Source: Pyxidicoccus trucidator (GTDB lineage: Bacteria > Myxococcota > Myxococcia > Myxococcales > Myxococcaceae). From it: a stretch of DNA of 64,000 nt. The translations under genes and the position numbers were made by a program. Of the stretch, positions 44,533 to 53,026 are shown piece after piece. Below the pieces are notes generated by a model. That model made no database searches. It worked only from the letters and a program-made list of their open reading frames with translations, and was not told the origin of the DNA. The DNA is taken from assembly GCF_010894435.1 (NCBI RefSeq), contig NZ_JAAIXZ010000011.1, positions 186,001 to 250,000 on the forward strand, given 5' to 3'. How positions within the stretch are numbered: the stretch's first letter is position 1; each line of letters opens with the position of its first letter.

Positions 44533-46101
44533 TCAGGCGGCCGACTGCCAGGGCGCGGTGCCAGGAGGCATCCCCGGAGAGGACGACTCCGGGAAGCGCT
44601 GCATGCGCTGGATGCCGTTGCGGTCCAGCACCAGCCGGACGAACTGCGTCGTCTCCTGGCGGCGGTCCGTCTCCTCCTCCTCCACGGTGAAGCGGAACAC
44701 CACGTCCACCGGGTAGCGCTTGGCGCCGCGGATGTGGCCCACGGACAGGTCCGCCAGGTCCACGTACTCCAGCGCCAGCTCCGGCTCGTCCATGTCGCGC
44801 AGGAAGCGCTCCACGTTCAGCCGGAGGATGTCGGTGACGCCCGTCAGGCCCCGCTCCGTGCGCGGCATGAGGCGCGCGTCCAGGTCGATGTGCTTGCGGT
44901 AGCGGATGACCGTCTCCGACACCTCGCCCTGGGACGCGGTGAGGAAGTCGTCGCGGTGGCGCAGCCCGGACACGGACTCGGGCACCTTGAAGACCGGCGC
45001 GTAGTCCACCCGCTCCTCGCAGGTGCCGATGGAGCGCCCGGTGACGGGGTCCACCAGGTCCGCCGTCCGGTCCGCCAGGTGCGTGGCGGCCACGCGGCTG
45101 AGCATGCGCCGCAGGCCCTCCTTGATGCGGTCCTTCACCATGTAGCCGACGACGAGGATGAGGAAGAAGTTGAGGCTGGCCTGCGCGAAGCGCGCCTGCG
45201 CCCAGAAGGCCACCGCGGTGGCGAACGTCATCGCCACGCCCGCGGCGAAGGCGAAGAGCATCTCCTCGAAGCCCTGCCGCTTCTGCCTCCGCTTCGAGGA
45301 CAGGAAGAGCACGTTCATGCAGAACTTCTTCAGGAAGCCCAGCCGCTGGATGTACTCCTCGTTGTCCCCCGTGGGGCTCAACACGCTGCGCAGCCGGTGC
45401 TCCTTGCGGTACGCCTCCTCGCGCAGCACCGCCTCCATCAGCCCCTTGCGCAGCCCCATCCACGGCTCGGACTTCGGCAGCGCCTTCATGTCCGCCACCG
45501 AGCGCCGGAAGCCGCCCTCCACCAGGAGGCTGACGTACTCGTCCACCAGCCGCAGCGCCGCGCGCGAGCGCTCCTGCAGCCGCAGCTCCCCCACCGCGCG
45601 CAGCCACACGCGGAAGCGCTCCAGCACCCGGGTGACACCGGCCTGCATGGCGATGATTTCCGCCTCCAGCACCGCGCACGCCTCGGCCGGCAGCCCCCCC
45701 GTCCCCTCGCAGCGCGACTCCACGCCGATGGCGAAGCGGCGCAGCGCACCGCGCAGCACGCACGACAGCAGCTTCGCCTGGTAGACGACGTCCGCCTCCG
45801 TCCCCATCCCCGTGCGCAGCCACGCCTCCAGCCGCACCAGCGGCGAGGCGTCCGACGACAGCAGCTCGTCCACCGCCATCACCGGCGTCTTGAAGCGCAC
45901 GTAGTTGTGGATGTCGGCGTAGAAGTCCGCGCGCGGGTACGTCTCCGCGTCGATGTTCAGACTGCCGGGCAGGAAGAGATACGCCTCCACGAGGTAGCGC
46001 GTCGCCTCCGTGCCGGTGGGCTGGTACTCGAGCTTTATCTCGAACTGCTTCCGGTCATGGACCTCGAAGCGGCTCTGCAAGGGTGCGGATGCCTGGGACA
46101 C
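44533..46101 (-). CDS. Large protein of unknown function with two membrane helices
   Basis: The 522-residue protein begins at a GTG and has a beta-rich first 60 residues (KQFEIKLEYQPTGTEATRYL), a long helical middle, and two hydrophobic helices at about 288-330 (FAFAAGVAMTFATAVAFW and ASLNFFLILVVGYMV) separated by a short loop, then a beta-rich C-terminal 170 residues. The layout suggests a membrane-anchored protein with both large ends cytoplasmic. I recognise no family. The flanking transporter and HAD genes are on the same strand, with no clear functional link. Confidence 0.72.
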   Translation of the reverse strand: MSQASAPLQSRFEVHDRKQFEIKLEYQPTGTEATRYLVEAYLFLPGSLNIDAETYPRADFYADIHNYVRFKTPVMAVDELLSSDASPLVRLEAWLRTGMGTEADVVYQAKLLSCVLRGALRRFAIGVESRCEGTGGLPAEACAVLEAEIIAMQAGVTRVLERFRVWLRAVGELRLQERSRAALRLVDEYVSLLVEGGFRRSVADMKALPKSEPWMGLRKGLMEAVLREEAYRKEHRLRSVLSPTGDNEEYIQRLGFLKKFCMNVLFLSSKRRQKRQGFEEMLFAFAAGVAMTFATAVAFWAQARFAQASLNFFLILVVGYMVKDRIKEGLRRMLSRVAATHLADRTADLVDPVTGRSIGTCEERVDYAPVFKVPESVSGLRHRDDFLTASQGEVSETVIRYRKHIDLDARLMPRTERGLTGVTDILRLNVERFLRDMDEPELALEYVDLADLSVGHIRGAKRYPVDVVFRFTVEEEETDRRQETTQFVRLVLDRNGIQRMQRFPESSSPGMPPGTAPWQSAA

Positions 46102-46175
46102 ACCCGCACTCTACGTTACCTGTCTGTCACGCGGGAGAGACCCCCCCGTGACGCGTCCGTTGCAGCACGAAGGAG

Positions 46176-47639
46176 CTACCCCCCGGTGCCAGTCCGGGAG
46201 GCCGGGGCGGCCGGGGGCACGGGCAGCGAGGCGGGCACCGGCGTGGACTTCGGCTGGGGCTTCGCGTTCCACACCCGGGTGGCCAGCAGCATGCCCGCGA
46301 AGGACAGCGGGAGCATGGCCAGCGGCCAGTTGCCCCAGTTGCCCGGGGCCTTCGCCAGGTCCCCGGCGGGGAGGATGGAGCCCAGCAGAATCGACTGGAG
46401 GGCGGTGCCCGCGTACACGGCGCCGTCGATGATGCCCACCGCCAGGCCCGCGTTCTTCTTGCCGCCGAAGTCCATGCTGGCCGTGCCGGACAGCATGCCG
46501 TGCACGCCGATGACGCACAGGGACATGAAGATGACCGTCCACCCCAGGGCCACGCTCTCCAGGAGGAACAGGGTGGCGACGGCGCCCACGGACATGCCCG
46601 CGTAGAGCACGGCGGAGACGGGGCCCCGGCGCGAGTCGAAGACCCGGTCGCTGATGAGGCCGGCGAACATGCCGCCGGTGATGCCGGCCACGCACAGCAG
46701 CATGCCCCAGTTGGCCGCGACGAAGGCCTCACCGATGCCGGTGGCCTTCGCGAACTTGGGGTACCACTGCATGATGGCGTTGCGCATGAAGCCGCTGCAG
46801 AACTCGATGCAGAGGATGACGATGATGGTGCGGTTGCTGATCATCCGCTTGAACACCGGCCACACGCCCAGGGGCGCTCCGGTGTCACCCGAGGACGCGT
46901 CCGCGGTGTCGAAGTCCTTGTGGCCCGCGTGGCTCGGCGTGTCCCGGATGACGAAGAAGTCCAGCACCAGGAAGGCGGCGAGGATGGCGGCCGGCACGAA
47001 GAACGCCCAGTACGTGGGCGCCGCCTGCACGATGAACCGGCTCCAGTCGTAGGCGAAGTAGACGCCCAGCGAGATGAGGATGCCGAAGACGCCGCCCAGC
47101 TGGCCGCGCTCGCGCACGTGGAACCAGGACGCGTTCACCTTGACGATGGAGACCGCGCCGAAGCTCTGGAAGTACATGTTGACGGCGTAGAGGAACGACA
47201 GCGTCGCCACGAGGCCGCCGGGCGGCACCCAGCCCTGCGTCAGCACCGCGTACACCACACCGCCCATGGCGATGTTGGCCGCCGACGAGCCGGCCGCGGA
47301 GATGAGGATGGTCTTCCGCCCGCCCAGCCGGTCCGTCAGCGGGCCGTTGAGGAGGAAGGAGAAGCCGTAGGTGAGCGTGCCCCAGAAGAACACGGTGCCG
47401 AAGCCCGCGTTGTCGATGTGGTCCTTCATGGCGCTGGTGGCCACGTTGAGGTTGTAGCGCCCCATGTAGAGGAACGCGTACGTCATCCCCAGCGGGAACC
47501 AGTTGAAGAAGCGGCGGCGGCGGAACGCGTCCGTGTGGCCCAGCTCCACCTTGGGCAGGCGCGTCAGGACGAGGGCGATGGCCCCCAGCAGGATGAGGAT
47601 GGGCAGCAGCTGGGCCAGCCAGGGGGGCAGCGACGACAT
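46176..47639 (-). CDS. MFS transporter, organophosphate:phosphate antiporter type (GlpT/UhpT-like)
   Basis: The 487-residue protein has about 12 membrane helices. The start region RRRFFNWFPLGMTYAFLYMGRYNLNV matches the GlpT/UhpT opening, with the basic loop DRLGGRKTILI typical of the major facilitator superfamily between helices 2 and 3. So it likely exchanges an organophosphate such as glycerol-3-phosphate or a sugar phosphate with phosphate. ATG 47639 has GAGG upstream. The C-terminus is Pro/Ala-rich and cytoplasmic. It lies 98 bases downstream of the Nudix gene. Confidence 0.9.
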   Translation of the reverse strand: MSSLPPWLAQLLPILILLGAIALVLTRLPKVELGHTDAFRRRRFFNWFPLGMTYAFLYMGRYNLNVATSAMKDHIDNAGFGTVFFWGTLTYGFSFLLNGPLTDRLGGRKTILISAAGSSAANIAMGGVVYAVLTQGWVPPGGLVATLSFLYAVNMYFQSFGAVSIVKVNASWFHVRERGQLGGVFGILISLGVYFAYDWSRFIVQAAPTYWAFFVPAAILAAFLVLDFFVIRDTPSHAGHKDFDTADASSGDTGAPLGVWPVFKRMISNRTIIVILCIEFCSGFMRNAIMQWYPKFAKATGIGEAFVAANWGMLLCVAGITGGMFAGLISDRVFDSRRGPVSAVLYAGMSVGAVATLFLLESVALGWTVIFMSLCVIGVHGMLSGTASMDFGGKKNAGLAVGIIDGAVYAGTALQSILLGSILPAGDLAKAPGNWGNWPLAMLPLSFAGMLLATRVWNAKPQPKSTPVPASLPVPPAAPASRTGTGG

Positions 47640-47737
47640 GCAGCGACCTCGGCAGTGAGTGACGGAACGCCGCGCACCCTACCCCGGCGCGCGGCACGGC
47701 GGAAACCCGCGCCGCGATTCCCCCACCGCCCACCGCG

Positions 47738-48421
47738 TCAGGGCTGGCGGGCAAGCAGCCGCGTCAGCGCCACCTCCGTCTTCGCATCCGGGATGTCCCC
47801 CCGCCGGCACGCCTCCAGCACCTCCGGCAGGGGCCGCCAGTGCAGCTGCGTGCCCTCCTCTAGAGGCGTGCCGTCGCCTTCCGCCTCCACGGGCTCCAGC
47901 CCCGTGACGTCCACCGCGGCCGGGAAGACCTTCTCCGACAGGATGCCCGGCGCGAGGAAGAAGGAGCCACCCAGCAGCTGGATGTCCTCGGGCTTCACCG
48001 CGTAGCCCGCTTCTTCGCGCACCTCCTCCGCCGCGCGCCGCTTCAGCCCCTCGTCGCCCTTGTCCTCCGGCTCCAGCAGCCCCGCGACGATTTCCTCCAC
48101 CCGCAGGTAACCGGGCGCCGGGTCCGGCACCGTCATGGCGTCCCGGTTGTCCTTCCGGAAGTACGCCGCGGGCCGCAGGTTCATCCGCGTCAGGACCTCC
48201 AGCACGCCCGACGCGTCGCGTCGGAAGACGAGCACCGCGACGGCGTCCAGCCGGGGCCGGTCCACCACGTCCACGCGGTACACGGAAGAGGCCGTTCCAT
48301 CCGAGCGCCGGTTGCGGCAGCGCAGGCGCCGCACCCGCAGGAAGCCCTCGTCACACCTCGCGGTGGACGAGAAATCCTCGATGATCTCGATGTCAGTCAC
48401 ACTGGAATGGCGCTGCTTCAT
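47738..48421 (-). CDS. Nudix hydrolase
   Basis: The 227-residue protein contains a Nudix box: GLLEPEDKGDEGLKRRAAEE then VREEAGY, giving the GxxxxxExxxxxxxREUxEExGU pattern with REEAGY-type catalytic Glu residues. The N-terminus has RVDVVDRPRLDAVAVLVFRR, the usual lead strands. ADP-ribose or a nucleoside-diphosphate sugar is a common substrate for this shape, but it cannot be fixed from sequence. ATG 48421 has GGAGAGCAGG upstream. It is divergent from the 5'-nucleotidase-like operon, across a 144-base gap. Confidence 0.9.
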   Translation of the reverse strand: MKQRHSSVTDIEIIEDFSSTARCDEGFLRVRRLRCRNRRSDGTASSVYRVDVVDRPRLDAVAVLVFRRDASGVLEVLTRMNLRPAAYFRKDNRDAMTVPDPAPGYLRVEEIVAGLLEPEDKGDEGLKRRAAEEVREEAGYAVKPEDIQLLGGSFFLAPGILSEKVFPAAVDVTGLEPVEAEGDGTPLEEGTQLHWRPLPEVLEACRRGDIPDAKTEVALTRLLARQP

Positions 48422-48565
48422 GTCTGCCTGCTCTCCGGGCGAGAAGGAATGCGAGGGTGATGGAGTAGGAAAGTGATGGCGGCGTTGCTTGCCGGACAGA
48501 GGATGATCCCGTACGGTGCGCCGGCTTTACCGCTGTCTTCCCCCTGAAACACGGAATCTCTCCTG

Positions 48566-50950
48566 ATGCGTCGCGTCCTGCTCGGCCTCCTCTGCGCCCT
48601 GGCTACGGCTTCGTGTATGCCGGTGATGGAAGGCCAGGATTTCAACCTCGAGGGCCAGGAGGTGCGGTTGACGCTCCTCCATACCTCGGACATCCACTCG
48701 CGCCTCATCCCCTATGACTTCGCGCCGTTGAAGACGGACCAGGACCTGGGGCTCATTCCCGAGGCCGGTCCGTTCGGAGGCGCCACCCGCATGGCGGCGC
48801 TGCTCAAGCGCGAGCGGAGCCGGGGCGAGCGGGTCATCCACCTGGACTCGGGCGACTGCTTCCAGGGCGCGCCCATCTTCAACCTCAACACCGGCGAGGT
48901 GGAGTTCAAGTTCCTCTCGCAGGCGAGGCTGGACGCGGCCGTGGTGGGCAACCACGAGTTCGACGCGGGCGCCCTCAACTTCACGCAGCGCGCGCGCAAC
49001 AACGCCACCTTCCCGCTGCTGGCCGCCAACTACCAGTGGAGCGACTTCCGCCAGGTGGGCAGCAACCAGACGGCGCTGGAGACCGAGCCGTACACCATCC
49101 GCAACGTCAAGGGCGTGCGCGTGGGCATCATCGGCATGGCGAACATCTCCTCGCTCAACTCCATTGTCGAGGGCGGCAACAGCCTGCAGGCCATCGCCAT
49201 GGAGCAGAACGAGGTGGTGCGCGCGTACGTGGACCTGCTGCGCCCGGTGACGGACCTCATCGTCATCGTCAGCCACCTGGGCCTCCACGAGGACCAGGAC
49301 GTCATCCAGGGCTACGAGGCCTACTACGAGTACGGCCGCATCAAGTCCTTCACCACGCGCGCGAAGAGCCCCTGGCAGGTGCTGGAGTGGTTCGGTCCGG
49401 AGGGCGAGGAGAAGTCGGTGGTGCGCCTGCTCATCCCCGGCGTGTCCGGCGTGGACGTGGTGCTGGGCGGCCACCTGCACGTGGTGCTCAACCCGCCGCA
49501 GCTGCTGTCGGACCCGAGCGGCCGCAAGGTGGTGCTCGCGCACTCGGGTGCCTTCGCCAAGTACGTGGGCCGGCTGGAGCTGGTCGTGAAGATGCCGGAG
49601 GTGCCGGGCCAGGGCGAGGGCGCCGAGGTGCTCAGCCAGGACTACCGCGCCTTCCCGCTGGACGCGCTCTGGTGCGACGACGCCATGCGCCGCTACCGCT
49701 ACGACTCGTCCATCTTCTGGGAGGCGGGCCAGTACATCCAGAACACGGACGTGCGCGCGGCCATCAAGAACTGCCGCGACCAGGAGGACCGGGACACCAC
49801 GCAGCTGCTCCTGCCCTACATCCTGGGCATGGACTTCAAGCTGCAGCTGACCAACATCTTCTCCTACGCCCCGCGTGACGTGCAGCGCCGCAACAACTCC
49901 ACTGGCGGAGACTCGCCGCTGGGCAACGTGGCCGCGGACTCCATGCGCAAGCGCCGCCGCGTCGAGGCGGAGATGGCCCTCACCAACTCGCTGGGCATCC
50001 GCGACAACCTCTACTCCGGGGTGGTGACGCAGGAGTCGATGTTCAACGTGTTCCCCTTCGAGAACACCATCAACATCATGTACCTCTCCGGCAAGGAGAT
50101 GCAGGAGATGTTCAACTTCGTGGCCGAGCGCTCCGCCGAGCGTGGCTGCGTCAGCCAGGCGCAGATCTCCGGCGCGCGCTTCACCATGGACTGCGCCCAG
50201 GTGCAGATCAACGACCTGCGCATCTCCTGCGAGCAGGCGAGGGCCGGCGCCGACTGCCCCGCGGAGAACCGCGACGGCCACGCCCCCTGGCAGTGCCTGG
50301 AGGACGAGTCCTCCGCCCCCGGCGTAGGCCGCTGCTACGCCAACCCGGGAACTGAAATCGAGATCAACGGCAAGCCGCTGGACCCCACCGGCACGTACAA
50401 GATCGCCGTCAACGACTACATCGCCAAGGGCGGCTCGGGCTTCAACGTGCTCAAGCGCAACACCACCCGCATCGAGACGGGCATCTCCCTGCGCGACTCG
50501 CTCATCGGCTACATGCAGAGCTTCTGCACCTGCGAGGACATCCTCGCCGGCAATGCGACGTCCAAGACGGGGACCCGCTGCGGCACCCTCATCGACGGCC
50601 AGTGGACGGTGGACGAGCAGGTGGTGGGCTACTGCCGCTCGGCGAAGGACTTCGAGGACGCGCTGGAGCGTCAGGTGGGCAGCTGCTCGTGCCAGGAGCT
50701 GCTCGGCTTCCCGGCGGACGCGGCCCAGCGCTGCGGCGTGGCGGACCTGACGCCGGACGCCATCCAGGCGCAGTGCCAGGTGCCGACGGGCCCCTACACG
50801 GGCCGGTGCAGCTGCCGGGACGTGCTGACCGGTGGCAACCCCGTCTGCGGAAACGTGACGCCGCAGCTGCGTTCCTTCTGTGAGAACCCCACCTCCATCT
50901 CCATCGCGGACGCGGTGGAAGACGGCCGTATCGGCCGGAGGGTGAAGTAA
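48566..50950 (+). CDS. 5'-nucleotidase/UDP-sugar-hydrolase-like lipoprotein with a cysteine-repeat tail
   Basis: The signal peptide ends near TASC with Cys 17, a fair lipobox. The catalytic half has a two-metal phosphoesterase core (LLHTSDIHSRLIP, VVGNHEFDAG, LGGHLHVV). The second half is the 5'-nucleotidase C-terminal domain (GGDSPLGNVAADSM, VFPFENTINIMYLSG, YKIAVNDYIAKGGSGFN). Beyond residue 650 come three tandem modules beginning CTCEDIL (654), CSCQELL (707) and CSCRDVL (748), each closing with a CG and later C, a pattern I do not recognise. It probably hydrolyses nucleotides at the outer surface. It is the first gene of an operon with 50950 and 53027. Confidence 0.9.
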   Translation: MRRVLLGLLCALATASCMPVMEGQDFNLEGQEVRLTLLHTSDIHSRLIPYDFAPLKTDQDLGLIPEAGPFGGATRMAALLKRERSRGERVIHLDSGDCFQGAPIFNLNTGEVEFKFLSQARLDAAVVGNHEFDAGALNFTQRARNNATFPLLAANYQWSDFRQVGSNQTALETEPYTIRNVKGVRVGIIGMANISSLNSIVEGGNSLQAIAMEQNEVVRAYVDLLRPVTDLIVIVSHLGLHEDQDVIQGYEAYYEYGRIKSFTTRAKSPWQVLEWFGPEGEEKSVVRLLIPGVSGVDVVLGGHLHVVLNPPQLLSDPSGRKVVLAHSGAFAKYVGRLELVVKMPEVPGQGEGAEVLSQDYRAFPLDALWCDDAMRRYRYDSSIFWEAGQYIQNTDVRAAIKNCRDQEDRDTTQLLLPYILGMDFKLQLTNIFSYAPRDVQRRNNSTGGDSPLGNVAADSMRKRRRVEAEMALTNSLGIRDNLYSGVVTQESMFNVFPFENTINIMYLSGKEMQEMFNFVAERSAERGCVSQAQISGARFTMDCAQVQINDLRISCEQARAGADCPAENRDGHAPWQCLEDESSAPGVGRCYANPGTEIEINGKPLDPTGTYKIAVNDYIAKGGSGFNVLKRNTTRIETGISLRDSLIGYMQSFCTCEDILAGNATSKTGTRCGTLIDGQWTVDEQVVGYCRSAKDFEDALERQVGSCSCQELLGFPADAAQRCGVADLTPDAIQAQCQVPTGPYTGRCSCRDVLTGGNPVCGNVTPQLRSFCENPTSISIADAVEDGRIGRRVK

Positions 50951-52941
50951 TGAAGCGACTGATGCTCGTGTCGGCCTTCGTCCTGGCCGGCTGCTATACC
51001 GAAGAGGCCGTCCAGCCGAAGGGCGTGGCCACCTTTGACGTGCAGGTGAAGGGCCTCTACGTCGCCAACAGCAACCCGCGCGCGGCGTTGCCGGTGGCGG
51101 ACGAGTGCGCCGCCCGCCACAACGGCAACCAGAGCCAGGTGCCCCTGGAGGTGCGGGGCACCCCGGACTGCCGCTACCTCATCCCCCGCAGCGCGGTGGA
51201 CATCGACCTGGACATCACCGCCATCGACGCGAAGGGCCAGCAGATGGAGGCCTTCAATGGCCCGGTGGCCTTCCGCGTCGTCCCGGGCAACCTCACCGGC
51301 GCCTACAACTACCGGTGGACGAACCTGACCAACGGCAAGGGCACCGGCACCGTGCGCGCCTCGCAGCTGTACGGCGAGATGCACGTCTGGGTGCAGGACG
51401 AGGCGCCCGAGGTGGACTACTCCGAGGGCCAGGTGATGCCCGGAGACCTGCCAGAGGAGCCGGCGACGCGCAGCTACGCCACGGGCCTGTCGCGGGCGCT
51501 GCAGTTCGAAGAGCCCACGCTCGCCACGGTGCAGACGCCGCAGAACAGCGACCAGCTCACCGCGTACAACGGCACGTACATGCGAATTGGCCGCAACCCC
51601 GAGTCCGGGAGCGTGCTGCGCCAGAACTGCGAGGACGGGGACCCGAACGACAACGAGCCCGTGACGCTGCTGGTGACGGGCACGGACCCGGGCGGCTTCT
51701 TCGTGACGGACCTGACGGCGTGCCGCGTGCGGGAGAACAGCGTCCCGGGCGCCAACATCCAGACGGCCGAGCCGGACGGCTACTACCCGGGCCGGTTCAA
51801 CGCGCTCTACATCTACAACTACTCCTTCCCCGAGGGGCTGGACCCGGGCGACCTGCTCTGGACGGTGGCCGGCTCGGTGCAGGAGTTCACCGCCACCACG
51901 CAGCTCACCTTCCCCTCCTGGAGCGTGCGCGAGCACGTGCGGCTGCTGCCGCAGAGCGAGTGGGACAAGTACCTGCGGCTGGCCCCGCCGACGGAGCTCA
52001 ACGGCCGGCTGTGCGGCTACAGCAGCTCGCTGTACGTCACCGACCCGCTGTGCGGCTACAGCTACGGCAACTACAAGATGGAGAGCCTGGAGTCCGCGCT
52101 GGTGAAGGTGCGCCGCGTGAAGTTCCCCGAGGTCATCCACAGCTGCGACGCCAACGGCAACGGCCTGGTGCCCTTCTTCTGCCCGGACACGCGCGCGGGC
52201 ACCTGGGGCGCTTGCGGTGGGGACACCGCGGGGGACCCGGACGTGCCGGAGCGTCAGTGCAACATCGAGTGCACCCTGGGCGTGGGCCAGTTCGCCGGGA
52301 AGGTCTGCAGCGAGAAGAACACCTTCGACACCTTCGGCCAGTTCGTGGTGGAGATGAACCCCACCGGCGCGCCCGAGGCGGGCCTGGACGGCTCCGTCGG
52401 CGCCCGCATCCAGTACGTGGGCCGCGCTGTGGATGGGAATGCGGCCACCGCCGAGTGGGCCAGCTCCAAGGAGCTGGGCCCTGGCCTGAAGCTGAACATC
52501 TGGTGCGACAAGGCCGCGCTCCTGCGCTTCGGCGGCAGCACCCTGCCCGCCAGCGCGGACGTGCCGGTGGCCGCGCGCACCCTGCTCAAGCACACCCTGA
52601 CGTCGACCCAGGCCTTCGTCTGGGCCGCCGCGCAGAACGAGGCCGGTGGCGCCGTCACCTGCCAGGTGGGCCCGGACGCGCGCACCCGCATCAACGTGGT
52701 GATGAAGGACGCGGTGCCGGACCTCGTGGTGAACTGCCGCGAGGACGACCCGGACGCCGAGCGCGCCCAGCAGTGCCGCTTCATGCACGGCGCCACCTTC
52801 GACATCGTCGGTCACCTGCGTCAGGTGAGCGCCGCCCGGCCGCGGTGGATGGTGCTGCCTCGCGATCTGGACGACGTCTGCTGCAACCCGGGCCCGGACA
52901 TGCAGTGCCCGAAGCCCATCGAGCCTTGCGCCAATCCGTAG
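50950..52941 (+). CDS. Large lipoprotein of unknown function
   Basis: The start overlaps the previous stop (TAATG). A short signal peptide ends in VLAGC (Cys 15), a perfect lipobox, with Tyr at +2, which fits outer-membrane sorting. The 649-residue mature protein is beta-rich and has about 20 cysteines, with several NxT/GxG-rich stretches (ATFDVQVKGLYVANSN, DPGGFFVTDLTACRVREN), and no enzyme motif. No transmembrane helix. It is co-transcribed with the nucleotidase-like lipoprotein and the downstream barrel, so a shared outer-membrane complex is a reasonable inference. No family recognised. Confidence 0.85.
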   Translation: MKRLMLVSAFVLAGCYTEEAVQPKGVATFDVQVKGLYVANSNPRAALPVADECAARHNGNQSQVPLEVRGTPDCRYLIPRSAVDIDLDITAIDAKGQQMEAFNGPVAFRVVPGNLTGAYNYRWTNLTNGKGTGTVRASQLYGEMHVWVQDEAPEVDYSEGQVMPGDLPEEPATRSYATGLSRALQFEEPTLATVQTPQNSDQLTAYNGTYMRIGRNPESGSVLRQNCEDGDPNDNEPVTLLVTGTDPGGFFVTDLTACRVRENSVPGANIQTAEPDGYYPGRFNALYIYNYSFPEGLDPGDLLWTVAGSVQEFTATTQLTFPSWSVREHVRLLPQSEWDKYLRLAPPTELNGRLCGYSSSLYVTDPLCGYSYGNYKMESLESALVKVRRVKFPEVIHSCDANGNGLVPFFCPDTRAGTWGACGGDTAGDPDVPERQCNIECTLGVGQFAGKVCSEKNTFDTFGQFVVEMNPTGAPEAGLDGSVGARIQYVGRAVDGNAATAEWASSKELGPGLKLNIWCDKAALLRFGGSTLPASADVPVAARTLLKHTLTSTQAFVWAAAQNEAGGAVTCQVGPDARTRINVVMKDAVPDLVVNCREDDPDAERAQQCRFMHGATFDIVGHLRQVSAARPRWMVLPRDLDDVCCNPGPDMQCPKPIEPCANP

Positions 52942-53026
52942 TCATCCGTTGATGCAGTTCGCGCCCTGGTGAGAGCCGGGGCGCGGGGAGGAGCAGCCCC
53001 CCCGGGCCGCTTCGTGGAGAGGGACA

